In this document: positions 8,238 through 17,338 of the stretch, piece after piece | Numbering within the stretch: the stretch's first letter is position 1 | Layout of the letters: each line of letters opens with the position of its first letter | Assembly (NCBI GenBank): GCA_026989375.1 | Contig: JALSJJ010000081.1 | Span: forward strand, 35,001 to 76,640 | Source: Rhodothermus sp. | Lineage (GTDB): Bacteria; Bacteroidota; Rhodothermia; Rhodothermales; Rhodothermaceae | Reading direction: 5' to 3' | Length of the DNA: 41,640 nt | Made by a program: the position numbers and the translations under genes | The notes under the pieces: model-generated | The model's input: only the letters and a program-made list of their open reading frames with translations | Database searches by the model: none | What the model was told of the DNA's origin: nothing

Positions 8238-9134
8238 ATGCGATCGTCTCCACCGACCCTTCTCCGTTCTTTTCTGGCCGGGCTGTTGATGGGCACAGCC
8301 GACGTCGTCCCCGGTGTCAGTGGTGGGACAATGGCCCTGGTGGTTGGCATCTACGAACAGCTTGTGGCGGCCATTCACCAGGTTTTTCAGGCATTCGTGC
8401 TGGCCGCTCGCGGTCGCCTGGCTGACGCCTGGCGGCACTTTCGACGTATTCCGTGGTCCTTCTTGCTGCCGCTCGGACTGGGCATTGCCACAGCCATTCT
8501 CAGCGCCGCCCGGCTGATCTTGCATCTGCTTGCTACCTATCCGATGCAGATGCGCGGTCTGTTCTTTGGCTTGATTGCCGGATCTCTCCTACTTCCCTGG
8601 TTACGTCTGCGACAACGCACGCTCCGAGAAGGCCTGCTTGTACTTGGCGGCGCCATCTTTGCCTTTCTCCTGGTGGGCATTCCCCCCCGCGTAGTGCCCG
8701 ACCCGGCCCTCTGGCAGGTCTTCGGAGCAGCGGCAATAGCTATCTGTGCTATGATCCTGCCCGGTGTCAGCGGGGCCTTCCTGTTGCTCGTACTGGGTCT
8801 CTACGAACCCACCCTGCGGGCGCTCACGGAATACCAGTTGTTTTACCTGCTGATCTTTGCCCTGGGAGCCGCAACCGGACTGGGGCTGTTTTCCCGGTTG
8901 CTGCATTATCTGATTCGGCACCACCATGACGCCACTATGGCTGTGCTGGTGGGCCTGATGGCCGGCTCGCTTCGAGCACTTTGGCCCTGGATGGACGAAA
9001 TGCGCCGCCTGCAATGGCCTGACACCTCTGATCCTGTAGGGAGTGTGTTGCTACTGGCCCTGGTGGGTCTGGGAGCGGTCGGCGTATTGACGTGGTGGGA
9101 GCGGCGCCGGACCTTTCACTCGGCCAGCCGCTGA
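8238..9134 (+). CDS. DUF368-family membrane protein (PopT-like polyprenyl-phosphate transporter family)
   Basis: GTADVVPGVSGGTMALVVGIYEQLVAAI and the internal repeat ILPGVSGAFLLLVLGLYEP are DUF368 signatures. Confidence 0.9.
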   Translation: MRSSPPTLLRSFLAGLLMGTADVVPGVSGGTMALVVGIYEQLVAAIHQVFQAFVLAARGRLADAWRHFRRIPWSFLLPLGLGIATAILSAARLILHLLATYPMQMRGLFFGLIAGSLLLPWLRLRQRTLREGLLVLGGAIFAFLLVGIPPRVVPDPALWQVFGAAAIAICAMILPGVSGAFLLLVLGLYEPTLRALTEYQLFYLLIFALGAATGLGLFSRLLHYLIRHHHDATMAVLVGLMAGSLRALWPWMDEMRRLQWPDTSDPVGSVLLLALVGLGAVGVLTWWERRRTFHSASR

Positions 9135-9136
9135 AT

Positions 9137-10780
9137 TCAGCGTATCCGTACTACCGGCTGCATGTCGGTGAACGTCTCGCCTTCAGCCTGCACCAGATAC
9201 AGGCCCGGAGCCCAGTTGCCCTGTAGGGTGAGCGGCACCGGCCGAGCCGGATCTACAAGGCCCTGGAAGACGAGCTGCACCACACGCCCCAGCAGATCCA
9301 GCAATCGCACCCGAACACGCTGCGGCCGATCTACCCGAAGCCAGAGCCGTGTCGTCGAGCGCCAGGGATGTGGCACCGGCACCGAGAGCCCCACCGGTGG
9401 TTTCTCAGGTAACGGTTCGTGATTCGTAGCGATCCCTTCTGGTCGCAGCACAAATAGCCCTTCACCGATGCTGCTGACCAGCACGATGCCGTCCGGCAGA
9501 AACGGATACACACTCCAGGCCCCGACAAATTGAACTGGATTTCCCCATGGATACGTATCGAAAAAACTGATCTCCACGGGTTGCTCCCGATTCGATATGT
9601 CCAGCACCCGAAGTCCCGCCGAATAGTTCGCCTGAAAAAGCAGGTTACCACGCACGAACAGGTTGTGATCAATGACCGACGTGCTTGCCAGGTATTCGGC
9701 CGCCAGGCGCGGTTTGTCCAGATCAGACAGGTCGAAAATCAGCGTTCGCGTGCGCGGAGGCGTCGGCTGCAAACCGTTCTGATAGGCCCGCCACCCTTGC
9801 GCTTCGTCCAGCTCATCGCCCAGATAGAAATAGCGATGCGCTTCGTCGAGCCAGCCCTGATGCGCATAGGCTACGCCTGCATAGGTGAAGGTAGCCACCT
9901 CCTGCACGTTCGTCTTGTCTGTGACATCCAGAATACCAATTCCTGTCTCATCCGCGCCGATGCAAATTTCGCGGCCCTGATAATCCGGATCAGGGCCATG
10001 ATACACCACACACTGTGCGTCGTGCGTGTAGCCTGGTCCCACACGCCCACCCAGCGGAGACTTAAAGCACCCGGCAAAGCGGGGATGCAGTGGGTCGCTC
10101 AGGTCCACTGCATGATAACCAAAGTCACAGTACGCTAGTGAATCGGGATGCTCCCCCACCCCTACCGCATAGGCAAAACCGGCCGTTTCGTTCACCACCA
10201 CGTTGTGGGCCGTGCCAAAGCCGAGATAGTGCGCCACTGGCTCCAGCAAGGCAGGGGTTCGGGTAAGCGTCCGAAGCTGTCTTAGATCAAACACCTGCAA
10301 TCCGTGCCCGGAATTATGGTCGCTTACTACCAGAGCATAGGGGCCGTAGGTTTTGATGTCGCGCCAGAGGCTTGCTTCTCCATGGGCTGTACGGTCAGGC
10401 CGTATCTTGTGCGAGTGGTCCCGCGACGGCTCAGGCAAAAACGCCACCAGACGTGGCCGCACCGGATCGGTCACCTCTACCACCGACACGCCGTTACTCA
10501 ACCCTACCAATGCATAGCGGCGGTCGGTCTCCGGATCCACCCACCCCCAGATATCGTTGGCCATGACGTCCGTTGTATCGTCCTGCGTCCAGTCGCTATC
10601 CAGCGCAGCCAGCGGCAGAAAAGCCAGCAGGGTAACCCTGTTGCAAGAAAATCCGGCCGCCTGTCCATCCACACACGCCACCGCCTGCCCTGTCACGGGT
10701 AACAGGGGACGCTGAACCGTCTGCGCCAGGGCCACGATCGGCAAAAGCCCCAAAAGTCCTATCTTTCGAGGGAGGCGCAT
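9137..10780 (-). CDS. Choice-of-anchor B-like secreted LVIVD-repeat protein with T9SS-like C-terminal sorting domain
   Basis: Signal peptide MRLPRKIGLLGLLPIVALAQ; NDIWGWVDPETDRRYALVGLSNGVSVVEVTDP; C-terminal LLDLLGRVVQLVFQG...GLYLVQAEG typical of T9SS type-A domains. Confidence 0.82.
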   Translation of the reverse strand: MRLPRKIGLLGLLPIVALAQTVQRPLLPVTGQAVACVDGQAAGFSCNRVTLLAFLPLAALDSDWTQDDTTDVMANDIWGWVDPETDRRYALVGLSNGVSVVEVTDPVRPRLVAFLPEPSRDHSHKIRPDRTAHGEASLWRDIKTYGPYALVVSDHNSGHGLQVFDLRQLRTLTRTPALLEPVAHYLGFGTAHNVVVNETAGFAYAVGVGEHPDSLAYCDFGYHAVDLSDPLHPRFAGCFKSPLGGRVGPGYTHDAQCVVYHGPDPDYQGREICIGADETGIGILDVTDKTNVQEVATFTYAGVAYAHQGWLDEAHRYFYLGDELDEAQGWRAYQNGLQPTPPRTRTLIFDLSDLDKPRLAAEYLASTSVIDHNLFVRGNLLFQANYSAGLRVLDISNREQPVEISFFDTYPWGNPVQFVGAWSVYPFLPDGIVLVSSIGEGLFVLRPEGIATNHEPLPEKPPVGLSVPVPHPWRSTTRLWLRVDRPQRVRVRLLDLLGRVVQLVFQGLVDPARPVPLTLQGNWAPGLYLVQAEGETFTDMQPVVRIR

Positions 10781-10842
10781 GCGGCAAAATACGAAATTCT
10801 CTTGCATTTTCCTGCGCGACTTCAAAAAGCCGCTAATTGCGT

Positions 10843-10868
10843 TAGCTTTGCACTTTACAAAGTGCAAA
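10843..10868 (+). promoter_or_regulatory. TAGCTTTG promoter element overlapping an inverted repeat TTTGCACTTT-AC-AAAGTGCAAA
   Basis: Exact match to the Bacteroidota -7 consensus TAnnTTTG; 10-bp perfect inverted repeat with 2-nt spacer (10847-10868), 16 bp before the SDR ATG. Confidence 0.55.
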
Positions 10869-10884
10869 AGCCATCAGAAGGTCT

Positions 10885-11670
10885 ATGGATTTACAGGATC
10901 GCGTCGTTTTCATTACAGGAGCCTCTTCCGGGATTGGATGGGCCTGTGCAGAAGCGTTTGCCCGCCTTGGCGCCCGTTTGCTGCTTTGTGCTCGGCGGTT
11001 GGAGCGGTTACAACAACTGGCCGAACACCTGCGGCGCACCTACAGGGTGGACGTTCACTGCTTCGCACTGGACGTGCGCGATGCCGCGGCGGTGCAGCAG
11101 ACTATCGAAAATCTTCCGGAAGCCTGGCAGGCCATCGAGGTACTGGTCAATAATGCCGGACTCGCACGCGCACTCGATCCGGTCTATGCCAATCAGATCG
11201 AAGACATCGACCTGATGGTCGATACCAACGTCAAGGGCTTGCTCTATGTCACGCGAGCGGTGGTTCCCGGCATGCTGGCCCGGGGCCGTGGCCACGTGAT
11301 CAACATTGGCTCGATCGCTGGCCACGAAGTCTATCCGGGTGGAACGGTCTACTGCGCTACCAAGCATGCTGTGGGCGCTATCACTCGCGGGCTGAAGATG
11401 GACCTGCACGGCACACCGATCCGCGTTTCGACAGTCGATCCGGGTATGGTTGGCGAGACGGAATTCAGCCTAGTGCGTTTTGCGGGTGATGCCGAACGTG
11501 CCGCCCGCGTCTATGAAGGCACCCGTCCCCTGACCCCAGCCGACGTGGCCGAAGCTGTGGTCTGGTGCGCTACCCGACCGCCTCATGTCAACATTGCTGA
11601 GATTATCTTAATGCCAACGGATCAATCCTCGGCCACGTTGATTGCACGACGTGCGCATGCCTCGTCATAG
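10885..11670 (+). CDS. SDR-family NAD(P)-dependent oxidoreductase
   Basis: TGASSGIGWACAEAFARLGARL, NNAG, YCATKHAVGAITRGLKMD. Confidence 0.92.
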   Translation: MDLQDRVVFITGASSGIGWACAEAFARLGARLLLCARRLERLQQLAEHLRRTYRVDVHCFALDVRDAAAVQQTIENLPEAWQAIEVLVNNAGLARALDPVYANQIEDIDLMVDTNVKGLLYVTRAVVPGMLARGRGHVINIGSIAGHEVYPGGTVYCATKHAVGAITRGLKMDLHGTPIRVSTVDPGMVGETEFSLVRFAGDAERAARVYEGTRPLTPADVAEAVVWCATRPPHVNIAEIILMPTDQSSATLIARRAHASS

Positions 11671-12292
11671 CTACAGTCTGCTGCTTGTTTACAGCCTACT
11701 GGCGGGCGGCTGCCTCACGCAACGGACGCTGATTGAGCAACAGGCAGCTCGCATTGCCCAGTTGCAGGATTCACTGGCCGTGCTGCAGGACTCCCTGGCT
11801 TTCTACGACTACATTGATTCTGGCCGCTACGATCAGGATATGCGCACGCTCCGCGAAACGCTCGACCGTCTGCGCTATGAACTGGCTGTCTGCCAGGACG
11901 GCGGGCTGCGCCTGGCCGTCGAGCTGGCCGATGATCTGTTTGCCCCGGCCAGCGCCATGCTGACCGACCGGGGACGAAAGCGGCTGGATGCGCTGGTAGA
12001 ACGACTACAGCGGTTTTCAGACCACCGGATTCGCATTGAAGGCTACACCGACAACGTGCCAATCGGTAAACGCCTGAAAGACCGCTTTCCGAGCAACTGG
12101 GAGCTGGCAGCCGCGCGAGCAGCCGCTGTAGCTCGATACTTCATCGGCACCCATGGCATCAATCCAGAACGTATTGAGGTGGTTTCCTATGGCCCCACGC
12201 GTCCAATCGGTCCTAACGACACCGCCGAAGGCCGCCGGCTCAACCGCCGGGTGGTCATTCGGGTGCTTCCGCTTCCTGATAAGACGCCGTAG
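11657..12292 (+). CDS. OmpA-family protein
   Basis: Lipoprotein-like N-terminus (SLLAGGC), coiled coil, then OmpA domain IRIEGYTDNVPIG...NWELAAARAAAVARYF...NRRVVIRVLP. Confidence 0.85.
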   Translation: MPRHSYSLLLVYSLLAGGCLTQRTLIEQQAARIAQLQDSLAVLQDSLAFYDYIDSGRYDQDMRTLRETLDRLRYELAVCQDGGLRLAVELADDLFAPASAMLTDRGRKRLDALVERLQRFSDHRIRIEGYTDNVPIGKRLKDRFPSNWELAAARAAAVARYFIGTHGINPERIEVVSYGPTRPIGPNDTAEGRRLNRRVVIRVLPLPDKTP

Positions 12293-12296
12293 CCCT

Positions 12297-13082
12297 TCAC
12301 CCACGTCGGCCGATAAATCCCAGCATACGCCCCGTCCGCCCCTGCTCGGCCCGATAGGAAAAGAACTGCGTAGTACAGGCGGCCGTGTCCTGGAGGGCCA
12401 CTTCGATATGCGCCGCCGGAATGCCTACCTGCTGCAAGCGCCGTACAATGGCCTGCTTCAGATCGACATGGGGACGGGGCCACTCCGGCCGTCGGTGCAC
12501 AACCTCCGGTTCAAACTGAGCGGCCACCTCTTCGCCTACCTCAAAGTGTGTTAGCCCGATGCAGGGGCTCACGTATGCCCAGATCGCATCCGGGCATGCT
12601 CCCAGCCCTCGCATGGCTGCCACGGTCGCTGCCACGACGCCGGCTACCGCACCCCGCCAGCCGGCATGACAGGCAGCCAGCACCCGACGCTCTGGATCGT
12701 AGAGCAGCACCACCGCACAATCAGCGGCGGTAATGCCCAGTACCAGATGGTCTGCCTTGGTCACCAAGGCATCGTAGCCTGGATATAAGCCAGGCGCTCG
12801 CACTACCCGCACTTTCGCCCCGTGCACCTGTCCGGCCAGCGTGAGCCGTTCCACTTCAAAGCCAACAGCCTCCGCCAGCCGTCGTCGGTTCTCCTGCACA
12901 TGCTCTGGCCGATCGCCCGTGCTCATGCCAAGATTCAGCGTAGCAAAGGGGGCCAAACTAACCCCACCCTGCCGCAGGCTAAATCCTGCAAGCAACTCAG
13001 GGAAATACTCGGTAAAGGCCGGCCGAAGCCAGCGGACAGTTTCTGTAGTTGGACCTTGAGCGATCGACGTAGCTTGTGACAT
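12297..13082 (-). CDS. Multicopper polyphenol oxidase / purine nucleosidase-type YfiH (PgeF) family protein
   Basis: LNLGMSTGDRPEHVQENRRRLAEAVGF, ADCAVVLLYDPERRVLAACHAGWRGAVAGVV. Confidence 0.88.
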   Translation of the reverse strand: MSQATSIAQGPTTETVRWLRPAFTEYFPELLAGFSLRQGGVSLAPFATLNLGMSTGDRPEHVQENRRRLAEAVGFEVERLTLAGQVHGAKVRVVRAPGLYPGYDALVTKADHLVLGITAADCAVVLLYDPERRVLAACHAGWRGAVAGVVAATVAAMRGLGACPDAIWAYVSPCIGLTHFEVGEEVAAQFEPEVVHRRPEWPRPHVDLKQAIVRRLQQVGIPAAHIEVALQDTAACTTQFFSYRAEQGRTGRMLGFIGRRG

Positions 13083-13174
13083 CGATGTTACCGGCTTGTT
13101 GCAGAAGCAGGACTATCCGTTCGACCTCGTCGTAGTATAAAGCGACAGCAAAAAATCAGAAATTCCCAAGACTC

Positions 13175-13885
13175 ATGTCCGCAGAAATCAAACTGCCCGA
13201 CTTTCCGCTGGCACCGCCTTCCAGCCTGTTTGCCCGCCTGCGCCAGGCTGTTGCTGAAGACTGGCTGGCTTACACGCAGCATCCTTTCGTACAACAACTG
13301 GGCACGGGCACCTTGCCCGAAGCTGCCTTTCGCCACTACCTGATTCAGGACTATCGGTTTCTGATACACTTTGCGCGAGCCTGGGCGCTGGCCCTGGTCA
13401 AGGCCGACACGCTCGAAGATATGCGCCATGCGGCTGACACGATCGCGGCCATCCTGCACGATGAAATGCGACTGCATGTGCGCACCTGTGCCCGCTGGGG
13501 ACTGAGCGAAGCCGAACTGGAAGACGCCCCCGAGGCCCGGGCCAACCTGGCTTACACACGCTACGTATTGGAGCGAGGCTTTTCAGGGGATGTGCTCGAC
13601 CTACAGGTGGCTCTGGCTCCTTGCATTGTCGGATATGCCGAAATCGGCCGTGCACTCCACACCCGGTTTGCCGAAACACTACCGCAGAATCCCTACCGCG
13701 ACTGGATCGAGACCTATGCCGGCGAAGCCTATCAGCAGGTAGCCCAACACGCCATTTTGCAATTAGATCGGCTAGCCACGCGCCGCCTGACCGAGGCACG
13801 TTTCCCCGAACTGGTGGAAACCTTCCGTCAGGCCACGCGCCTGGAAATCGCCTTCTGGGATATGAGTCTTTCACAGCAACTGTAA
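13175..13885 (+). CDS. tenA: TenA-family thiaminase II / aminopyrimidine aminohydrolase
   Basis: FRHYLIQDYRFLIHFARAWALAL, LAPCIVGYAEIG with the conserved Cys. Confidence 0.85.
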   Translation: MSAEIKLPDFPLAPPSSLFARLRQAVAEDWLAYTQHPFVQQLGTGTLPEAAFRHYLIQDYRFLIHFARAWALALVKADTLEDMRHAADTIAAILHDEMRLHVRTCARWGLSEAELEDAPEARANLAYTRYVLERGFSGDVLDLQVALAPCIVGYAEIGRALHTRFAETLPQNPYRDWIETYAGEAYQQVAQHAILQLDRLATRRLTEARFPELVETFRQATRLEIAFWDMSLSQQL

Positions 13886-13955
13886 TCATGCTTGCAAACC
13901 CGCGGACCTGGTCGTATACTCCAACGAACACCTGCCACCTAACCCCAACAATATT

Positions 13956-14156
13956 ATGGCCGGGCTCGGACAACTCCTGCGCAACTGGGTGTTTTATACC
14001 ATGATTTTTCTCATCTTCGGTGGCATAGGAGCTGGAGTGACCAACCTGCTTTTCGAAGGGATCGTCGGGCGTCCGTTCGATCCGGTGCTTTATGCGGTCA
14101 TCTTTGGGGGGACGGGATGGATCGCCTACCGCCAGGTGGCATCACGCACCTCCTGA
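13956..14156 (+). CDS. Small hypothetical membrane protein
   Basis: 66-aa ORF with two hydrophobic segments in a tight + strand gene array. Confidence 0.5.
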   Translation: MAGLGQLLRNWVFYTMIFLIFGGIGAGVTNLLFEGIVGRPFDPVLYAVIFGGTGWIAYRQVASRTS

Positions 14157-14194
14157 ATGTTTTTATTGCCTGCCCAAAACAGTCAGTACAGGCC

Positions 14195-14959
14195 ATGCGG
14201 TACCTGATCGGGCAATCTGTACTCCTGATGCTTGTGGTGTGGCCAGCTTATACCCAAACACCAGCGCTGACTACCGACCGACCAGGTATTGGCGTAGGTT
14301 CGGGCGTCGTTCCCCGGGCAACGTTGCAGCTTGAAGGTGGCTTCGGCTACGACCGGGCACCGCACTTCAATGGCTACAGCTTTGGTCAACTGCTCGTGCG
14401 CTATGGGCTAACTCCGCTGGTAGAGCTACGTGTAGGGCTCCCGTCCTACCGAATCGAGCACTATCGGCGCAATGTGGAACAGACAGGATTCGAGGATCCC
14501 CTGGTAGGCTTTAAAGTGGCGCTGCACGGTAGTACGAATCCACGAGATCCTTCCGTGGCGGTATTGCTCGAGCTGCGCCTGCCGGTGGGCAATCAGGACT
14601 TCCAAGCCCCCTCGATCCAACCTATCGCCACGCTGGCGCTTGACTGGCCGTTGCTACCTCAGCTTAGCTTCTCTTCCAACGGCACCGTTATGAGTTACTG
14701 GATCGCCGGTCGCCGCACTGACGAAGGGCTGATAACTGCGACGCTGAGTATCACGTTGTCGGAGGTGCTGCCTTCGAGCGCCTACTTCGGCTATGCTCAA
14801 CGGTTTATCCCGGGCCAGAATCAACACTATCTGGAAAGTGGACTGACGTTGCTGCTCACACCGGACCTTCAGTTCGACATAAATGGAGGCGTTGGGCTGC
14901 ACCAACGGGAGCATTATTTTATCGGGGCCGGACTGGTTCGACGTTTCTGGGTCCGATGA
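14195..14959 (+). CDS. Putative outer-membrane beta-barrel protein, MetA-pathway phenol-degradation/transporter-like
   Basis: Signal peptide (MRYLIGQSVLLMLVVWPAYTQ), TTDRPGIGVGSGVVPRATLQLEGGFGYDR, amphipathic strands, 4-nt overlap with aroE. Confidence 0.7.
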   Translation: MRYLIGQSVLLMLVVWPAYTQTPALTTDRPGIGVGSGVVPRATLQLEGGFGYDRAPHFNGYSFGQLLVRYGLTPLVELRVGLPSYRIEHYRRNVEQTGFEDPLVGFKVALHGSTNPRDPSVAVLLELRLPVGNQDFQAPSIQPIATLALDWPLLPQLSFSSNGTVMSYWIAGRRTDEGLITATLSITLSEVLPSSAYFGYAQRFIPGQNQHYLESGLTLLLTPDLQFDINGGVGLHQREHYFIGAGLVRRFWVR

Positions 14960-15849
14960 AGCCTGCTACCGAAATTGCGATTCGAGCTACCACACGCCCC
15001 GTCGTTCTGCTGGGTGATCCGGTAGCGCATTCCTTTTCGCCTCTCATTCACAATACGGGATTTCGGGTGCAGCGCCTGGACTATGTTTATCTGGCCTGCC
15101 GCGTCCCTCGTGGGGCACTACCCGACGCAGTAGCAGGGCTACGAGCGCTTGGTTTTGCGGGTGCCAATGTGACGATTCCGCACAAAGAAGCGATGCTGGC
15201 GCTGGTAGATCAGTGTACACCACATGCTCAGGCTATTGGCGCGATCAACACGGTTATCTGCCATATCGACGCGCAGGGTGCTGTAACGCTCATTGGTGAT
15301 AATACGGACGTGATAGGGTTTCTGGAGCCATTGCGTCCCCTGGCAGATTGCCTGACCGGCGCCGAAATGGTGGTACTGGGGGCCGGTGGTGCGGCCCGTG
15401 CCGTTGTGTATGCCCTGCTTACGGAGTTCCGGCCATCGCGCCTGACGATTGCAGCCCGCACCCGCGCGCGGGCCGAAGCGATGGCGACCGACTTTGCCAT
15501 CTACGACACGCGCCAGGCCTTGCAGATCGTCTCCTGGAATGAGGCAGCCCCGGCCATCCGCAGAGCCTGTCTGGTCGTCAATGCCACTCCGGTGGGCATG
15601 CATCCGCACGTCGAGGCTTCGCCCTGGCCGCACGTCGAAGATTTCTCGCCGGGACAGATCGTCTACGATCTGGTATACAATCCGGTGCAAACGCGCCTGT
15701 TGCGTGAGGCAGCCGATCGGGGTGCTACGACCATCGACGGACTGACCATGCTGATTGGCCAGGCAGCGGCTGCCTACCAACACTGGACCGGTCATACGCT
15801 TCCGCGCCAGGCGGTTCAGGCGGCGTTGCAGCCACTGCTTCAGGGCTGA
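14956..15849 (+). CDS. aroE: Shikimate dehydrogenase
   Basis: LLGDPVAHSFSPLIHNTGF, GANVTIPHKEA, VLGAGGAARAVVYAL, YDLVYNPVQTRLL. Confidence 0.95.
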   Translation: MKPATEIAIRATTRPVVLLGDPVAHSFSPLIHNTGFRVQRLDYVYLACRVPRGALPDAVAGLRALGFAGANVTIPHKEAMLALVDQCTPHAQAIGAINTVICHIDAQGAVTLIGDNTDVIGFLEPLRPLADCLTGAEMVVLGAGGAARAVVYALLTEFRPSRLTIAARTRARAEAMATDFAIYDTRQALQIVSWNEAAPAIRRACLVVNATPVGMHPHVEASPWPHVEDFSPGQIVYDLVYNPVQTRLLREAADRGATTIDGLTMLIGQAAAAYQHWTGHTLPRQAVQAALQPLLQG

Positions 15850-16523
15850 CGCCGCTGCATCTGGCTGCTTTCCCGCACCAGTGGCACAAATCGAAAGAGG
15901 TGCAGCGTCTCGGTCTCGTAGGTACCGGGGCCGGTGCAACGCACGCGCACCATGCGCTGCTGCTGCATACCGCCAACTGGGATGACCAACCGTCCTCCAG
16001 GCCGGTCCTCCTCAGGTAGGCGTAGCTGCTCACGCAGTGCCGCCGGAATTTCAGTAGCACCGGCCGTTACCACAATCCCATCGAACGGCGCGAAGGCCGG
16101 CCATCCCAGAGAGCCATCACCATAGCGGGCTACCACTCGATAGCCCAGGGCCTTTAGACGCATCACAGCCCGCTCCAGCAGCGGTCGATGTCGTTCAATT
16201 GTAAACACACGAGCACCCAACGCACACAGGATGGCGGCCTGGTAGCCACTACCGGTACCGACCTCCAACACCCGATCGCCCGGCCGCACCTCCAGCAGTT
16301 GCGTCTGATAGGCCACAGTGAAAGGCTGCGAGATGGTCTGCTTTAAACCAATGGGCAACGCCACATCGTCGTAGGCCCGTGCGCGCAGCGCGGGCTCCAC
16401 AAACAGATGACGTGGCACCCGGGCAATGGCCGCCAGCACACGTTCGTCCTGAATACCCTTCTCACGCAGCGCCTCCACCAGCCGAAGACGCCGCCGTCGG
16501 TACAGGGGATCGTCTTCCATCAT
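15840..16523 (-). CDS. pcm: Protein-L-isoaspartate O-methyltransferase
   Basis: ALPIGLKQTISQPFTVAYQTQLLEVRPGDRVLEVGTGSGYQAAIL. Confidence 0.95.
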   Translation of the reverse strand: MMEDDPLYRRRRLRLVEALREKGIQDERVLAAIARVPRHLFVEPALRARAYDDVALPIGLKQTISQPFTVAYQTQLLEVRPGDRVLEVGTGSGYQAAILCALGARVFTIERHRPLLERAVMRLKALGYRVVARYGDGSLGWPAFAPFDGIVVTAGATEIPAALREQLRLPEEDRPGGRLVIPVGGMQQQRMVRVRCTGPGTYETETLHLFRFVPLVRESSQMQRRQP

Positions 16524-17323
16524 GACGCCAGATCTACAGACGGTTCTTCTTCGACGGCCGGACGCGCCTCCAGCGCCTCAATCAACAACGTACGCAACTC
16601 AGCAGCCGTCAGATTGGAAATCAGCTCACCCTGCTGCGCCACCGAAATCGTTCCGGTCTCTTCCGAGACCACCACCACAAACGCATCCGTCTGCTCGGTC
16701 AATCCGACGGCCGCCCGATGCCGTAACCCCAGATGGGGGCTCAGTTTCATACTCGTCGATACCGGCAAAATACACCGCGCTGCGGCAACCACCTGATTTC
16801 GGATAATGACGGCCCCGTCGTGTAGCGGATTCTTATCGTAGAAAATGGTCAGCAACAACTCGCGGGAAATCCGGGCATTCAACACCGTACCGGTCTCAAT
16901 ATAATGACGCAGTCCGGTTGAGCGTTCAAAAGCAATGAGCGCCCCGATGTGTAGCCGGCTCATCTCAGCTACGGCGGCGCAGACCTCCTGGATCATTTCT
17001 TCCCGAACGGGCGCTGCCACAAAGCGTCGCAGAAAAGGCGTCTGGGCCACCATAACCAGCAACCGCCGAATCTCAGGCTGAAACAAAATGATCACAGCCA
17101 GTACAGCTACTTCGCTGAGGGCTCCGAAAAAACGGCGTAGCATGGTCATGTCAAGCGCCGTTACAATCACCTGCAACAGGTAGATCGCCATGACGCCCAG
17201 AAAAATCTGCACAGCCAGCGTGCCACGCATGAGCTGGTAGAGCTTGTAGAGCACATAGGCCACCAGGCCGATCTCCAGCAGATCAACCAGCCGTATCGGA
17301 ATAATCCAGTGAATGAGCGTCAC
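16520..17323 (-). CDS. cdaA: Diadenylate cyclase (c-di-AMP synthase, CdaA type)
   Basis: N-terminal TM helices; DAC domain motifs DGAVIIRNQVVAAARCILPVS and LRHRAAVGLTEQTDAFVVVVSEETG. Confidence 0.93.
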   Translation of the reverse strand: MTLIHWIIPIRLVDLLEIGLVAYVLYKLYQLMRGTLAVQIFLGVMAIYLLQVIVTALDMTMLRRFFGALSEVAVLAVIILFQPEIRRLLVMVAQTPFLRRFVAAPVREEMIQEVCAAVAEMSRLHIGALIAFERSTGLRHYIETGTVLNARISRELLLTIFYDKNPLHDGAVIIRNQVVAAARCILPVSTSMKLSPHLGLRHRAAVGLTEQTDAFVVVVSEETGTISVAQQGELISNLTAAELRTLLIEALEARPAVEEEPSVDLAS

Positions 17324-17338
17324 GGCATGTACAGGTCT

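Noticed and set aside
9530-10138. 202-aa + strand ORF
   Set aside because: Antisense to the choice-of-anchor B gene; low-complexity, Arg-rich translation typical of shadow ORFs in GC-rich DNA.
15139-15939. 266-aa minus-strand ORF
   Set aside because: Antisense to aroE, which has clear family motifs; the composition is not protein-like.
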